Shown: positions 13,670 to 26,844, numbered from the stretch's first letter. The stretch is DNA of 64,000 nt from Aphrophora alni (GCA_963513935.1 OY740774.1:29159949-29223948); one strand, 5' to 3'. Numbers and translations: made by a program. Notes: a model not told the origin generated them from the sequence alone.

Positions 13670-15815
13670 GTTTAAAACTACAACTATAATGATATCGTCA
13701 ACGACATTTACAACGATAACTACAAATACAAAGATAACGAAATTTACAACGACTACTACGACTATAAATACAACGACATTTTAACGATAACTACAACTAA
13801 TAAGACTACCAAATTTATAAAGAGAGCTATAACTATAACTCCAACGACAATTACAACAATAACTACATTTATAACAATAACTAAAACTACGAAATTTATA
13901 ACCACAATTACAACTATAACAACAACGACAACGACATTTATAACAACAACTACAACTACTAAGGCAACGAAATTTATAACGACAACTACAACTATAACAA
14001 TAACGACAACGACATTTAAAACAACAACTACAACTACTAAGACTACGAAATTTATAACGACAACTACAACTATAACAACAACGACAACGACATTTAAAAC
14101 AACAACTACAACTACTAAGGCTACGAAATTTATAACGACAACTACAACTATAACAATAACGACAACGACATTTAAAACAACAACTACAACTACTAAGGCT
14201 ACGATATTTATAACGACAACTACAACTATAACAATAACGAAAACATACATTTAAAACATCAACTACAACTACTAAGGCAACGAAATTTATAACGACAACT
14301 ACAACTATAACAACAACGACAACGACATTTAAAACAACAACTATAACTACTAAGGCTACGAAATTTATAACGACAACTACAACTATAACAACAACGACAA
14401 CGACATTTAAAACAACAACTACTACTACTAAGGCAACGAAATTTATAACGACAACTACAACTATAACAACAACGACAACGACATTTAAAACAACAACTAC
14501 AACTACTAAAGCTACGAAATTTATAACGACAACTACAACTATAACAACAACGACAACGACTTTTAAAACAACAACTACCAAGACTACGAAATTTATAACT
14601 ACAACTACAACTATAACAACGACAACACAATTTATAACGATAACTACAACTACTAAGACTAAGAAGTTTATAACGACAACCACAACTATAACAACAACGG
14701 CAACGCCATTAACAACGATAACTACAACTACTAGGTCTACGAAATAAACAAATACAACTACAACTATAACGGCAACGCCATTAACAACGATAACTACAAC
14801 TGCTAGGTCTACGAAATAAACAACGACAACTACAACTATAACGGCAACGCCATTAACAACGATAACTACAACTGCTAGGTCTACGAAATAAACAACGACA
14901 ACTACAACTATAACGGCAACGCCATTAACAACGATAACTACAACTGCTAGGTCCATGAAATAATCAACGACAACTACAAATATAACGGCAACGCCATTAA
15001 CAACGATAACTACAACTTCTAAGACTACGTAATAAACAACGACAACTACAACTATAACGGCAACACCATTAACAATGATAACTACAACTGCTAGGTCTAC
15101 GAAATAATCAACGACAAATACAAATATAACGGCAACGCCATTAACAACGATAACTACAACTACTAAGACTACGTAATAAGCAACGACAACTACAACTATA
15201 ACGGCAACACCATTAACAATGATAACTACAACTGCTAGGTCTACGAAATAAACAACGACAACTACAACTATAACGGCAACGCCATTAACAACGATAACTA
15301 TAACTGCTAAGACTACGTAATAAACAACGACAACTACAACTATAACGGCAACGCCATTAACAACGATAACTACAACTGCTAGGTGTACGAAATAAACAAC
15401 GACAACTACAACTATAACGGCAACGCCATTAACAACGATAACTACAACTGCTAGGTCCATGAAATAATCAACGACAACTACAAATATAACGGTAACGCCA
15501 TTAACAACGATAACTACAACTACTAAGACTACGTAATAAACAACGACAACTACAAATATAACGGCAACACCATTAACAATGATAACTACAACTGCTAGGT
15601 CTACGAAATAAACAACGACAACTACAACTCTAACGGCAACGCCATTAACAACGATAACTATAACTGCTAGGTCTACGAAATAAACAACGACAACTACAAC
15701 TATAACGGCAACGCCATTAACAACGATAACTACAACTACTAGGTCTACGAAATAAACAACGACAACTACAACTATAACGGCAACGCCATTAACAACGATA
15801 ACTACAACTTCCACG
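13670..15815 (+). repeat. 2.1-kb minisatellite derived from NAC triplets (78-bp and 72-bp units)
   Basis: From about 14040 to 14680 the unit is 78 bp (AAATTTATAACGACAACTAC, then an AAC-rich stretch, ACATTTAAAACAACAACTAC, AACTACTAAGGCTACG). From about 14690 to 15810 it is 72 bp (ATAACGGCAACGCCATTAAC, AACGATAACTACAACTGC, TAGGTCTACGAAATAAAC). Left of 14040 it is less regular. Both units are dominated by AAC, GAC and TAC triplets, so a trinucleotide tract probably preceded them. Unit lengths divisible by three leave a stop-free minus frame of 677 codons that is nearly all Val/Ile. This is not a credible protein. Confidence 0.9.
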
Positions 15816-15829
15816 ACATCTTACATTAC

Positions 15830-18227
15830 ATAATGTACTAGATGTTATCGCGTTATTTCATATGCACAGGTCTTTTAGAGGATATTAATATGGTTTATTT
15901 TAGGTATAAACAAAATAATGGCAATAATAATAATAATTTAACTATAAAAATAAATGTTTTTCTCTTAAGAAAACAACATTTTACATATAAATAATAAATT
16001 AAGAAAGCTATAACTTTATATATGTGCTCGAATTCCGTGTCTTTGTTCTCTCCTTTTACACCAGGCTTATTTTAATTCACGAAAATCGGTGAAATTGGCA
16101 ACAATATTCTACTAATCGACTTTATTTATAACATTTTTTTTTTGATCCTTGGTAAAAAACTCTCGAAAGGAATTGTGAACCCAAGAGTGGTCATTCATAA
16201 TGCGGCATAACGTGAAAGAAAACGTTTGACAACCCACAGTAAATTGTGTAGTCAACCCCGGAAAAACCAAAATGAAACCCCTTTAGATACATTAACATAC
16301 TCTCTTCGTAAGAAATACGCATTGTCATCCAACCCCTTCTTATTCTGTAGTAAATTACAATGTCAAATTACAAACAATGGAATCCACCAGCTACAATTAA
16401 TGCATAACTAATCTCCCTTCTACCCTTTCGTTGTTTTTCACTATTTGACATCTACAACCCTTCAATGATTTATATTAACGGTTTGGTGGTCGATGGAAAT
16501 ATTAGTAGGAACTTCTCAACCGGAAGTGTCAGGACCTGTAGTTCCACAGACCCATCACAAACTGCAAGTGGGCGTGAAGACATGAATTAAGTAAAGTTAA
16601 AGTTGTTTCTAAAAGTTATGATAAATTGTGGGGAACGTGTCTAAATTATTTTTGATTAAACAAACGTTTATGTCACTCATATTTGTAAAATATTCTACTC
16701 GTAGATAACTATTCTTCAACCTTTCTGAATAATTATGATCAATTTAATATGTTAAGGGACACTTAAGCCAGTTGCTACCCATCTAAAAATTTATGTTGTA
16801 GCATACGTTACTGATTATAATTGTGTAATTGTTACAGGTATTGGGTAACAAGTAGTAGACTCATAAAACTGAAAATGCTCATAACTTAAGAAAATCTGGG
16901 GATAAGCATTTTTTTTTGTTTTATTGTTTTACCCATTAGAGAGCATATATAATTAAAATTGTAGTGTCCACCCGTCGTTGACCAGATGTCATGTATATTT
17001 CGGTTTGAATGACAAATTGTAATTCGTTTGTGCTTTCGGATCAGTTCTTTAAAAATATATCAACTTTTTAAGAGGAATCGAAACGAAAAAAAAATCAAAT
17101 TTTTGGCAATGAATTTCTCTAGAACACTTTGTAGATTAATATAATTTAAAAATTAAACACTACTGTTATTTGGCATTAATGATTTTTTTTTAAATAAGTA
17201 TATTTGAATAAAAATATGAGAATTTAAATCTGTTATTAAAAGAAAAAATTATAAATCATAATGACTAGTCGTTTCCAGTTAAAATTTTTCCAATATAATG
17301 ATTGAAGACAAGTAGAGCACAGTGACTCGTTTCTAAGGTCGTTATTTTGTGGAGACGGCAGCGTATATTCTTAAACAGTAAGGGAGACATTTAAAAGTCG
17401 GCTCCAAATGAAGCAAAGACCAGTGTGTTTCTTCTAGCTATTGTTATCTAGATAATGTCGTAAAAGTGGTGTATCACTTGTAATTAGAGTTTGTAAGTCT
17501 GGAGGGGTCTGGGGAAAATCTATCGTTACACTGCCGTTCCTGCCATTCTCACAATGAAAAATCAAAGCACTACAATATCAACATTCATTAGAAAGTTTAC
17601 CTACATTACAATATGGACTGTTAATAGTGAACGTAAAAAGTTGAACTCGTTACTTCACGAATGAGTGCCCTTCTATTTCTGTCATTGGCATTTTCTTGTT
17701 GACCAGTTTCAGTTCAGTTCCACGGTTTCTATGAGCTCTTCCTGTGTCCGGGATTTGGAATATCTAAGTTCCCACTTAATTGTCACACAATACGTCGTAT
17801 AAACCGTTAACTTTTGCGAGATTTAGTCAATAAATTACAAAGAAAGTAAACACTATACAGTGTGTACATTTAAATCGTTAACATCTCGAGATAAGATATT
17901 CAGACCCAATTGTCACAGCACAATGTAAATCCGCACAAATGAAGTAACCACTATACAAGTTATCCTTAAAAAAAGTTTCTAATTATTTTTGTTGTGTAAT
18001 ATGTCATTTTATAAGAGAGATGTTATTTAAATGATTTTTATTTATTACAAAATAAAATTTTCCAAAGTGAATGAATAATTTTCGGTAAATCTGCAGATAA
18101 CACCGTTTTATTTCACACCTCATTCATTAAAATCGATTAATTCAAATTTATTAATACCTTCTTTTAATTGACATATTAGAATATGTAAAAATAATTACAT
18201 TAAAATGTTTGAGAAATCTTATGGTTT
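15830..18227. other. Intergenic DNA
   Basis: No supported gene. A slightly GC-richer patch at 16490-16580 has a short minus frame without recognisable similarity. Confidence 0.55.
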
Positions 18228-18480
18228 TAATTTTGGAACACCCTGTATACCTTATGAGTATTTGTACCATTGTACCATTTGTGAGTAGATCAGATTAAAA
18301 GGTTTAAAATGAGAGGTCGAATATCTTTGTATCTAAATCAGTTCTTCAATTATTAATCCTTATGTTTATTAATTTAAGTCCTAGACTTTCATTTCATATG
18401 GTAGTTAGGTTACCGAAATTCTTTAAAACTTATATTATTTGATAATAAAAAGTAAACTAAACTAACATTTGGTTTATAAA
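18228..18480 (+). repeat. Diverged duplication, left copy, with ACACCCTGTATA terminus
   Basis: TTTTGGAACACCCTGTATAC starts a segment that is repeated from 18706. Shared words include GTCAGATTA/ATCAGATTA, GAGAGGT, CAGTTCTT, ATTAGTCCTTA/ATTAATCCTTA and GAAATTCTTTAAAACTT. The offset is about 478 bp. Confidence 0.6.
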
Positions 18481-18705
18481 TTTGTGTAACATCTTGGCTT
18501 ACTTTGCATGACAATAACCAAATAATAAATCATTATACACTCAGACCTGGAAAGAACGTTTAAAATATTGTGTTTACAAAATCGTTAATTTTAAAACGCC
18601 ATAACTCGGTTGTTATTAAAGATTATTTTTAATTTTAAATTGACTTATTAAATTAAATAAAAATAATAATAGCATTACATTTTAAAAAGTTAAAAAAATC
18701 GGATA

Positions 18706-18945
18706 ATTTTGGAACACTCTATATATCCTACTAAACATTAGTACCACCCTGTAGATAGGTCAGATTAAGTGCTGTAAATTGAGAGGTAAAACATTTTTCT
18801 TTCTAAAGCAGTTCTTGAAATATTAGTCCTTAGTTTTTAAATTTATGTTCTAACCTTCATCTGATATGTTAGTTTGTTAACTGAAATTCTTTAAAACTTT
18901 AAATATTGAATAATAAAAAGTTAACTAAAGTAACTAAAAAATTTG
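18706..18945 (+). repeat. Diverged duplication, right copy
   Basis: TTTTGGAACACTCTATATAT and the subsequent words parallel 18228-18480, including GAAATTCTTTAAAACTTT and AATAATAAAAAGT near the end. Tandem arrangement of the two copies suggests an old duplication of a dispersed element. Confidence 0.6.
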
Positions 18946-19169
18946 GTTTTAATAATTTGTGTTGTAATTTCCAATACTACTGAATTGATATACTTAGTGA
19001 CGAATAGCCTTGGTGGATTATTATTTAGGTTGGGAATAGGTGGGTGAGAAAGTTTGGTGTTATAAACTTTACATCCTTTATTATAAACAATATTTTCAAT
19101 CAAAGCGAGAGATTTATAGAAAGGTAAATGTTTGAGAATATTTCCATTTTCTAGAATTATTGATAAGGC

Positions 19170-19390
19170 AAGAAGTATTTTTTGAAGTAGATGCCAATCA
19201 ACTATTACACAATGTGATCAAATATTCCTGTTTGATGAAGTGAGATGCCTTTTGGGTTACCAGATATAAACAGCGTGAAGGACCAAGTCATGTGGAAGAG
19301 ACGTGTCTGTGTGTTGTTAGAGAGACGGACGGAATATTTGATAACATATAACAGCGTATTAGACGCACGGGTTTTCAAATAACTGACCGA
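19170..19390 (+). repeat. Duplicated segment R7, copy 1
   Basis: ATGCCAATCAACTATTACAC, AATATTCCTG, CAGCGTGAAGGACC, CATGTGGAAGAGACGTGTC and CAGCGTATTAGACGCACG align with 20950-21180, about 1.8 kb away in the same orientation. Identity is perhaps 70% by eye. Confidence 0.55.
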
Positions 19391-20100
19391 ATGAAGCAGT
19401 CAGTTTTTTTTACTCCACTATTGGCATTTCGTTACGCAGTTACGGTCGAACGTGAGTATCAATTGTTATACAATTTTAAAATGTTTCGACTCTGCAACTT
19501 TAAGGTTTTTAAATTAAGGTTTAAGATCTTTAATTTAAATTAAGGTTAGGGTTTGCGAATTTAAGGTTTCTATGGATTTTATTTATTTATTTTTTATTGT
19601 TAAAATGGTGCCTATTAAGAAAGTCACTGCACAGAACAACACATGGATTCGTTTCCTACCTCGAGGAATAAAGAGTGCTCTCCGAAGTATTAATAATGGT
19701 AACAAAACAAATAGGCTTTTGGGCTGTTATAAAATCTGTGACTTGATTTACGCTGAGGGCGTGTTTATAAGGGAAGTGGAACGAGTTTAGTCCGTATTTA
19801 AATATATTTTAATAGACGGCGTCGAACTATTATATACTACTATGAATAATAACGAACTGTGATTTATACATAAATATATACAAATATAGTTTTGTCTGGT
19901 TAATTTGTCAGTTGTGAATAGAGGTGTGAGAAATTTTGTGGATTTTTTTTAGCCGTTTATTTCATACTGTTACGAAAATATAAAATAAGTTGTAAATTGC
20001 ATATCAGTTTAAATGTAATTTCCTTTAAAACATAATTACATTTGTATATAACTTATGGTTATGAATTGAAAAAAATAGCTGTTATTATTATTATTATTTA

Positions 20101-20345
20101 CTAGTGCTTGAGCTTTCGTTCATGTATTTTTGTTTTTGTAGACGTATGTTGGCTGAAGAGGTTACTTTGCCAACGCCACTCGCACCTGATGGAGTTATAC
20201 GCCACTGCTCCAGGTGGTGCCTGTAGCGGAGCTCGCCACCATTGAACGTGATTTCGTGGATTAGTTTTACTTGTAATATATAGTAAAATAGTATTGGGAT
20301 AATTTACGCTTCCAACGAATTGAACCACCGACCACCGTGATTCAA
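20101..20345. other. GC-richer island of unknown origin
   Basis: CCACTGCTCCAGGTGGTGCC and GGAGCTCGCCACC lie inside an otherwise AT-rich region, after an acceptor-like TTTTTGTTTTTGTAG ending at 20139. Both strands carry short frames. The minus frame, read from about 20439, spans 112 codons without a recognisable domain. It may be part of an old transposon. Confidence 0.3.
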
Positions 20346-20949
20346 TATTGATAGGGTAAAAGGTTAGTTTTACAGACAAATCAGCTACCATTCTAGACTT
20401 TATACATATAAATAGATACAGCATAATATTCACTACCAATGTAATTTAAAAGAACTCTAAATAAACCCTTAAGATATTGAACATTTATAATTTCTTCTTT
20501 GATGTTTTGTTCAAGTGTACAGTTCGGGTAATGTTTAGCGTTACTTCTTGTTACGTGTCGCGCCACGCGTTATGCAGTAGGCACATTGTGCTTACAAAGG
20601 ATTTAGTGAATATATTAAAACCATCCAAAGAGCGAAGTTCAGGGTAACACTAGTTATTTTTAATTATATAAACGTTAGTGTCCTTCACCTTTACAGAATC
20701 TTCTAGCTTCCTGAAAAATATCTGAATTATTGGCTACGTTCATAACTGAGTAGATTTGGTTTCAACTACAATACTTTGATTGAATTTTAAATAATTAGTA
20801 ACAACTCCAACTTTGTAAATTATTTTATAAAAAAATAATTACAAATCAATTATAATAGTATATGATTTTTCGGGTTTAAACGTGCCAACCGATGGAAAAT
20901 AATTATAGAATTGTAAATGTTCAAGGACATTTTTTCTCTTTCAATTTTC

Positions 20950-21180
20950 TGACACACAAGAAAGTACTTTCCGTCTTAAATGCCAATCGAGTATCACGCA
21001 ATGGCTCAAATATTCCGATACAGAAAAGTAATGTCTTGGCCTACCACACATAAAAAGCGTGAAGAACCTAATCTTGTGGAAGCGTTGTGTCAGTGTGTTG
21101 TGAGAATAATTGACAACTATAGCAACGTATTAGGAGCACGAAAACTAAAATCAAGTTATTTAAACAGTTACATTAAAACG
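20950..21180 (+). repeat. Duplicated segment R7, copy 2
   Basis: ATGCCAATCGAGTATCACGC, AATATTCCGA, AAGCGTGAAGAACC, CTTGTGGAAGCGTTGTGTC and CAACGTATTAGGAGCACG match copy 1. This copy has a 74-codon frame from ATG at 20980. Copy 1 has stops in that frame, so coding is not supported. Confidence 0.55.
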
Positions 21181-21473
21181 CATACTTACTGTACAACAGT
21201 TTAAAAAAAAAACTGCTTTAACGACACAACCTTCCGTGTTAAGTAACAATAAGTAACAAATTATAACTCCACTAAGTGTACCTAAAATCTCTTTAGAACA
21301 TTGACTGTGTTTTTTTAACCTAGCTCAAGAGAAAAGTTTATTTCAAAATGTTATATAATAATTTCAGATTAAGAGGCTTGTAACTTGCTAAAACAACTGA
21401 ATTTTGTGTCACTTGATACGAGTATTTGTAATTATTATAACAGCTGTTATTTTATTTCATCATTTTACTCCAG

Positions 21474-21626
21474 ATTGTAGGAACGAAGACCAACGGACCC
21501 AAATTTGACGATGGTATTCCAGGTAATTTTTCGTTTGTGGGAGTGAGAACCGGTGGAAAAAAGCCATTATATGATTCTTGGTTTACTTATAAACCGTTGC
21601 ATAAAAAATGTGTATACCAAATTTAG
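21474..21626 (+). other. Possible coding exon
   Basis: A pyrimidine-rich TTTTACTCCAG precedes ATT at 21474. The frame then reads IVGTKTNGPKFDDGIP, followed by GNFSFVGVRTGGKKP and on to TAG at 21624, 50 codons with non-AT-biased residues. A donor-like CAG/GTAATT lies at 21520-21527, which would give a 49-bp exon. The other two frames have stops. The protein family is not recognised and no partner exon was found, so it may equally be a transposon remnant. Confidence 0.25.
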
Positions 21627-21833
21627 ACTCGAAATCACAATAATTTCAATAGATATAATTACTTTTCAATAAAACACAAAAATTACCGATAGATGGAATT
21701 TTCGCACCTATGTTTTTTTATGTTTATCCATTATATCACCACATTTTGACACGATATTTTCTGAACATTAAGTATAGACTAGTTTAATATTGACGTATTT
21801 ATGTAGCCTAAGTTATATGACTGGTACGTAAAA

Positions 21834-22512
21834 TTTTAGAGGATACCATAGTGGCATATCAAGTATTAGAGGAAATCACAGTGGTATATCAAGTTTTAGA
21901 GGAAATCGCAGTGGTATATCAAGTATTAGAGGAAATCATAGTGGCATATCAAGTTTTAGAGGAAATCATAGTGGTTTATCAAGTTTTGGAGGAAATCGCA
22001 GTGGTATATCAAGTTTTGGAGGAAATCACAGTGGTATATCAAGTGTTAGAGGAAATCATAGTGGCATATCAAGTTTTAGAGGAAATCACAGTGGTATATC
22101 AAGTGTTAGAGGAAATCACAGTGGTATATCAAGTTTTCAAGGAAATAGCAGTGGTATATCAAGTTTTGGAGGAAATCACAGTGGTATATCAAGTTTTAGA
22201 AGAAATCATAGTGTTATATCAAGTGTTAGAGGAAATCACAGTGGCATATCAAGTGTTAGAGGAAATCGCAGTGGTATATCAAGTGTTAGAGGAAATCAAA
22301 GTGGCATATCAAGTGTTAGAGGAAATCATAGTGGCATATCAGGTGTTAGAGCAAATCATAGTGGCATATCAAGTTTTAGAGGAAATCACAGTGGTATATC
22401 AAGTTTTAGAGGAAATCGCAGTGGTATATCAAGTTTTGGAGGAAATCATAGTGGTTTATCAAGTTTTGGAGGAAATCGCAGTGGTATATCAAGTTTTAGA
22501 GGATATCACAGT
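21834..22512 (+). repeat. 30-bp minisatellite, about 22 copies
   Basis: The unit is GTGGTATATCAAGTTTTAGA followed by GGAAATCACA. Copies vary at CACA/CGCA/CATA, TATA/CATA/TTTA and TTTTAGA/GTTAGA/TTTGGA. The frame is open throughout as a ten-residue repeat (VYQVLEEITV). There is no ATG between the preceding in-frame stop at 21818 and the array, so coding is unsupported. Confidence 0.9.
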
Positions 22513-22569
22513 GTCACGGTTATGTAAATTATCATTCATTAGCAATTTTTTTAATTCGTTTAATTGAAA

Positions 22570-24173
22570 ACATCAAAACAATAGTGAGCGTGGATGGTTC
22601 TTTTATTTAATTGTCGGTAAAAACCTTTGTGGTAAATTTTAAGAAAATTATTGAAATTTAAAATTTAAATTGAAGTGTTTTAATGGGTTTTAAATAACTG
22701 CTCGTTCATGTCATTGTATTTAATACTAGTAATTTTAGTTGGTTCCATGCAGTAACTGTTTAGACCGCGCTAAGTAATCTTGTATATAAATCAATCGGTC
22801 TGAGTGTAATGAACGGAATTCTGTAATTTCATTACGATTAGTACACAAGTTTGGCCACAACTGTGTGACAAACATACAATCAAACAGAGATATAAAAATT
22901 CCGAAAGTGAAAAAGGAGTACATTGTGCTCATTATTTATACTGTGCACTTAACAATATTTCTTAACTCATAAAGAAAAAAGTAGAAAGGTTGGATAGGTA
23001 TGTGTTAATTAATTAAATGTATCTTGTATTTATATTGCATTTGTAAATACAAAAACTAAACGTTTTCAGTGTTACCAGTTTCTGTTATTTTTTCCCACCA
23101 CTGAATAATGACTTTTAAATATATTTATTCTTCTGTTGTACGAGGTTTACAAGCGCGTATGAATCCATGTCAAGTATTTTCCACAAAACTCAGTTTACTC
23201 ATTTAATTGAATTAGTTGTAAGTGATGTGTCATAGCAAAAATCATCATAACTACGGCAACAGTAAATATGATACATTTCATAAGGTAGAATTATATAAGA
23301 ACAAAAAATTTATATTATATTTGTAATTTAAATTAATTGTATTTTATGTTTGGCATCAAGTTTACACAGCAATGTCTATAAACGGTTTAACAAAATGTCA
23401 GTCACGGATAACGTGTAAACATTGAGTATATTTTTGTACAATGTATTTTATAGTTTAAATAAATAATAATAGTACTGTAGTCATTTTACACGCATTCAAA
23501 TGTACGAATTGAGAAACTAATTAATGAAATCTGACCTAAGAAATAAAAATGTTACGTGAAAAAGGATATTGCCTAAACAATTCATTCGTTTATAGAATAT
23601 TTAGTTCACTAGATTCTATTCGTTCAAAAAAACTGTGCCATTTTGTTTTATATTTCAGTTTTATATCAGTTATTTTATGAAAGACTAGTCCTCCATTTAT
23701 CGAGATTTTTGTTGGTCTAGTGGTTTGCGGTCGCAATTGTTCTGTGGAAAGTTTGGGTTTTAAACTGTGGAGGTTCAAAATATTACAATATGTACTGAAC
23801 TTACCCCGAATGATAAGGTCAAGTCAAGAGTTATAATCGGAAATTAGTTCTGGTTACGGTGGCTAAAATTACTGCGACGGTAATTAATTAATCACACATT
23901 AAAAACTAAAAAGCTGTTTATAGGGTCCTTGGTCCTTCACGGACTACTACAGTACAGGATTATTTATAGCAACAAAGGTAAGAAATAAATTACAGAATTC
24001 ACAATTTGGATTGTTAGTGGACTGTTTTAAAATGGCAATAGAATAAATATGACTTTTCTAATTTGTTGAACAGACAATCTTTGATATATTTGAGATTTTG
24101 CATAAGGAAAAGTTTATTATATGGAAATATATTTTTTTAATGTTCTCAACTATTAATGTTAAATAAATAAATA
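22570..24173. other. Intergenic DNA
   Basis: No gene or repeat recognised. Chance frames of 62 and 65 codons only. Confidence 0.55.
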
Positions 24174-24320
24174 TTGAGCTTTACTTGTGAGATAATATTA
24201 GATACAAAAAAATCGAACACAAAATCTCACAAAAATTACGTTTACTTAATTAAATGCGTTTCAACGACAAAGTCGCCATCCTTAGTGATACATGAGCTAC
24301 AATAACTAACTATGTTTGAT
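24174..24320 (-). repeat. Hammerhead-motif repeat, copy C (single arm)
   Basis: The reverse complement matches the right arm of the 50.4-kb copy: AGCTCATGTATCACT, core CTAAGGA, stem II GGCGACTTTGTCGTT, GAAACGC. It then has the tail ending in TCTCACAAGTAAAGCTC at 24175. The core carries more substitutions than copies A and B, so it is a decayed copy. Confidence 0.6.
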
Positions 24321-24784
24321 CTTAAGAGACCTCAAAATCTCGATATTAATTTATTGACGCTACAGATAAATTTTACAATACTACTAATATTTGATAAAGT
24401 AAAAAGGGTAGAGAGTAGAAGGATTTAAAAGTATAAGAATAGAACATAAAATATAAAAATGACAAAGTATGGAATGAGAATACTAATGTTACAAAGAGTT
24501 TGAAAATAAATAACCGTTGATAAACCTGTAATTGTCCAAAAACCGAAGGTGAGCATTGAGTCATAAACTCACGTATGAAAACGACTTAATAAATGTACAG
24601 AAATATTTTGTTTTTACCACGAATCGATATATTGATTTGGATTATTTAATAACAATTGTATTGAAACCAGCTGAACCAATTTTGTAGAACATCTTCTTGA
24701 ATAACAGCACCCCCATTTTACCTGCCTTACAGTAATAAAATTTTGATTCCGAATAAAGGAGCTACAACAGTTGAAATATAGTAT

Positions 24785-25115
24785 ATTAATACACAATATT
24801 AATATACAATTATATATTACAATTACAAATTATATTACAATTACAATAGTAATTAATATACAATATTAATATACAATTATATATTACAATTACAAATTAT
24901 ATTACAATTACAATAGTAATTAATATACAATTATATATTACAATTACAAATTATATTACAATTAAAATAGTAATTAATATACAATTATATATTACAATTA
25001 CAAATTATATTACAATTACAATAGTAATTAATATACAATATTAATATACAATTATATATTACAATTACAAATTATATTACAATTACAATAGTAATTAATA
25101 TACAATATTAATCGA
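24785..25115 (+). repeat. AT-rich tandem array with 67-bp and 54-bp units
   Basis: CAATTATATATTAC recurs at 24807, 24874, 24928, 24982 and 25049, giving spacings of 67, 54, 54 and 67 bp. The difference is an optional 13-bp block (ATATTAATATACA). Five units are present. Confidence 0.85.
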
Positions 25116-26844
25116 TAGCCCGATTTCAAAAATGTATTAGTTTATTATTTTCTCGTGTATAGAAAAATTCATTAAAATTTTAGTTTATTAAAAATCAGAA
25201 AATGCATGTAAATGTAAGAAGATATGAAGTTTTGTTAAAATATACCTTGCTGATTAAGAATTATGCAAATCTATATACATATTTTTCTCCAAAGAAAAAT
25301 TATTATTACACTTACGGACCAAACGTCATTTCTGCTGTAATATCAACTTATATTTTCACATAACATGATATTCTTTGTTTGTCTTTCTAAGTTTAAACAA
25401 GTCACTAAAAAATGGGGAATTGAGGAAGAAGACGACGTAAAAAATGCATAAAATCTGTTACAAGTTGTGTCTTAAATAAAACTGTAAAGTGATTCAAATA
25501 TCCCTTCTTTAGCTTTGACTTGAACATTGCATCCAGAGAAAATTAGTTTAGTCAAGTTTAAAAAATAAGTGTGGAGTTTATAGCGGTTTATTGCGGGCTG
25601 ACATGGTGGGAATTAGGTTCTGGTACAAATTGCATTCTGTTTTATTTTACTAAAAGGAGACGGAAAAAATGTTGTTTATAATATTAGGGAATATTTTTTA
25701 GACAAAATTATTATCCTGTATAATATATTGCGACAAAAGCATTCTTTTCGTATTGCGGCGATGAAATAAATTATAGCGATTTGTCTCAAATAGAATTCGT
25801 AATATTTAATGCTAGATTATCAAACATTTGTTGTTTAATCATTTTTATTGTTGTTATGTCTCACCAGTATCTCTTTGGTCAGTTTATTACAGAACCAGGC
25901 TTATTTCTAAAAGTGTGAGTGAGAGTATGAGTATTAATTATTTCTATTATTGATCTATTTATACCTAATTGTTTGGCTACAAACATTCTGTTCAAATATT
26001 CCGCGAAAGTGACAATTTTTTTTTATCAAAATAGGATATTATTGAGGACTACGGTGGAAGGAAACAATTTAAAACAATCTCGTATTATGATTTTACTTAC
26101 CCAGTATACACAAATTTCAACCTCTGTTTTTATACTGATCATCGGAACACGAAATAAATGATTTTTGATATGCCGTCCGTCCTTAGTCATGGATGTCGAG
26201 CATCAATTACTTAGGTGTGATATAATTTTACCATTTAGAGGATACAAAGAATATTTAATTTAATGGGTTTGTAAGGAATAGGATAAATTTGGCGTTTTTT
26301 TTTTTTTAAAAAGTAAACTTTGGGTAAACTGAGAATTATTGGGCTAACACGGTGATTTGTCTTTTTTTGTAGGTTTAGCATTTGAATATGATACAGAGCC
26401 TAACAGCTCAACATTAGTCTTCTGGATTTGAGTCTGATCTGGGAAAATTATCTAGACACACAAATCCGGACACTAAGCCAGCTGTTATGAGAAGTTAAAA
26501 CTATAATTTAATTAAACTAATTAACTCGCGAAAGTTTAAAGTTATCTTCGATAAGACTCTTGGAATCCCGAATATATCTAAGTATCTCAGTTCTCGCCAG
26601 CTGTCAAGTATGGGGTCTTGTCTCGACTTGTCTCAACACTTAACTTATAGTAATTAATTCACCAAACCCCGGACTATATTACCAATTGCTTTCCCACTAT
26701 CTGGCACATGTGTTAGACTCGCATTTCTGAAACCACTACTGACTTCACATTTCCATGATATTCTAAATGAAATATTTATACTTTAGTTTAGACGCTTCCC
26801 ATGTGGCGCGCTCGTAGATTCCGAAATGCTGCGCGTATTACAAA
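25116..26844. other. Intergenic DNA
   Basis: No gene recognised. Moderately GC-richer sequence at 26560-26850 probably marks an old repeat. Confidence 0.5.

Noticed and set aside
13781..15814. 677-codon open frame on the minus strand
   Set aside because: It lies wholly within the 72/78-bp minisatellite and is almost pure Val/Ile. The frame stays open only because the unit lengths are multiples of three.
20980..21204. 74-codon frame starting with ATG
   Set aside because: It is part of duplicated segment R7, and the other copy does not keep the frame.
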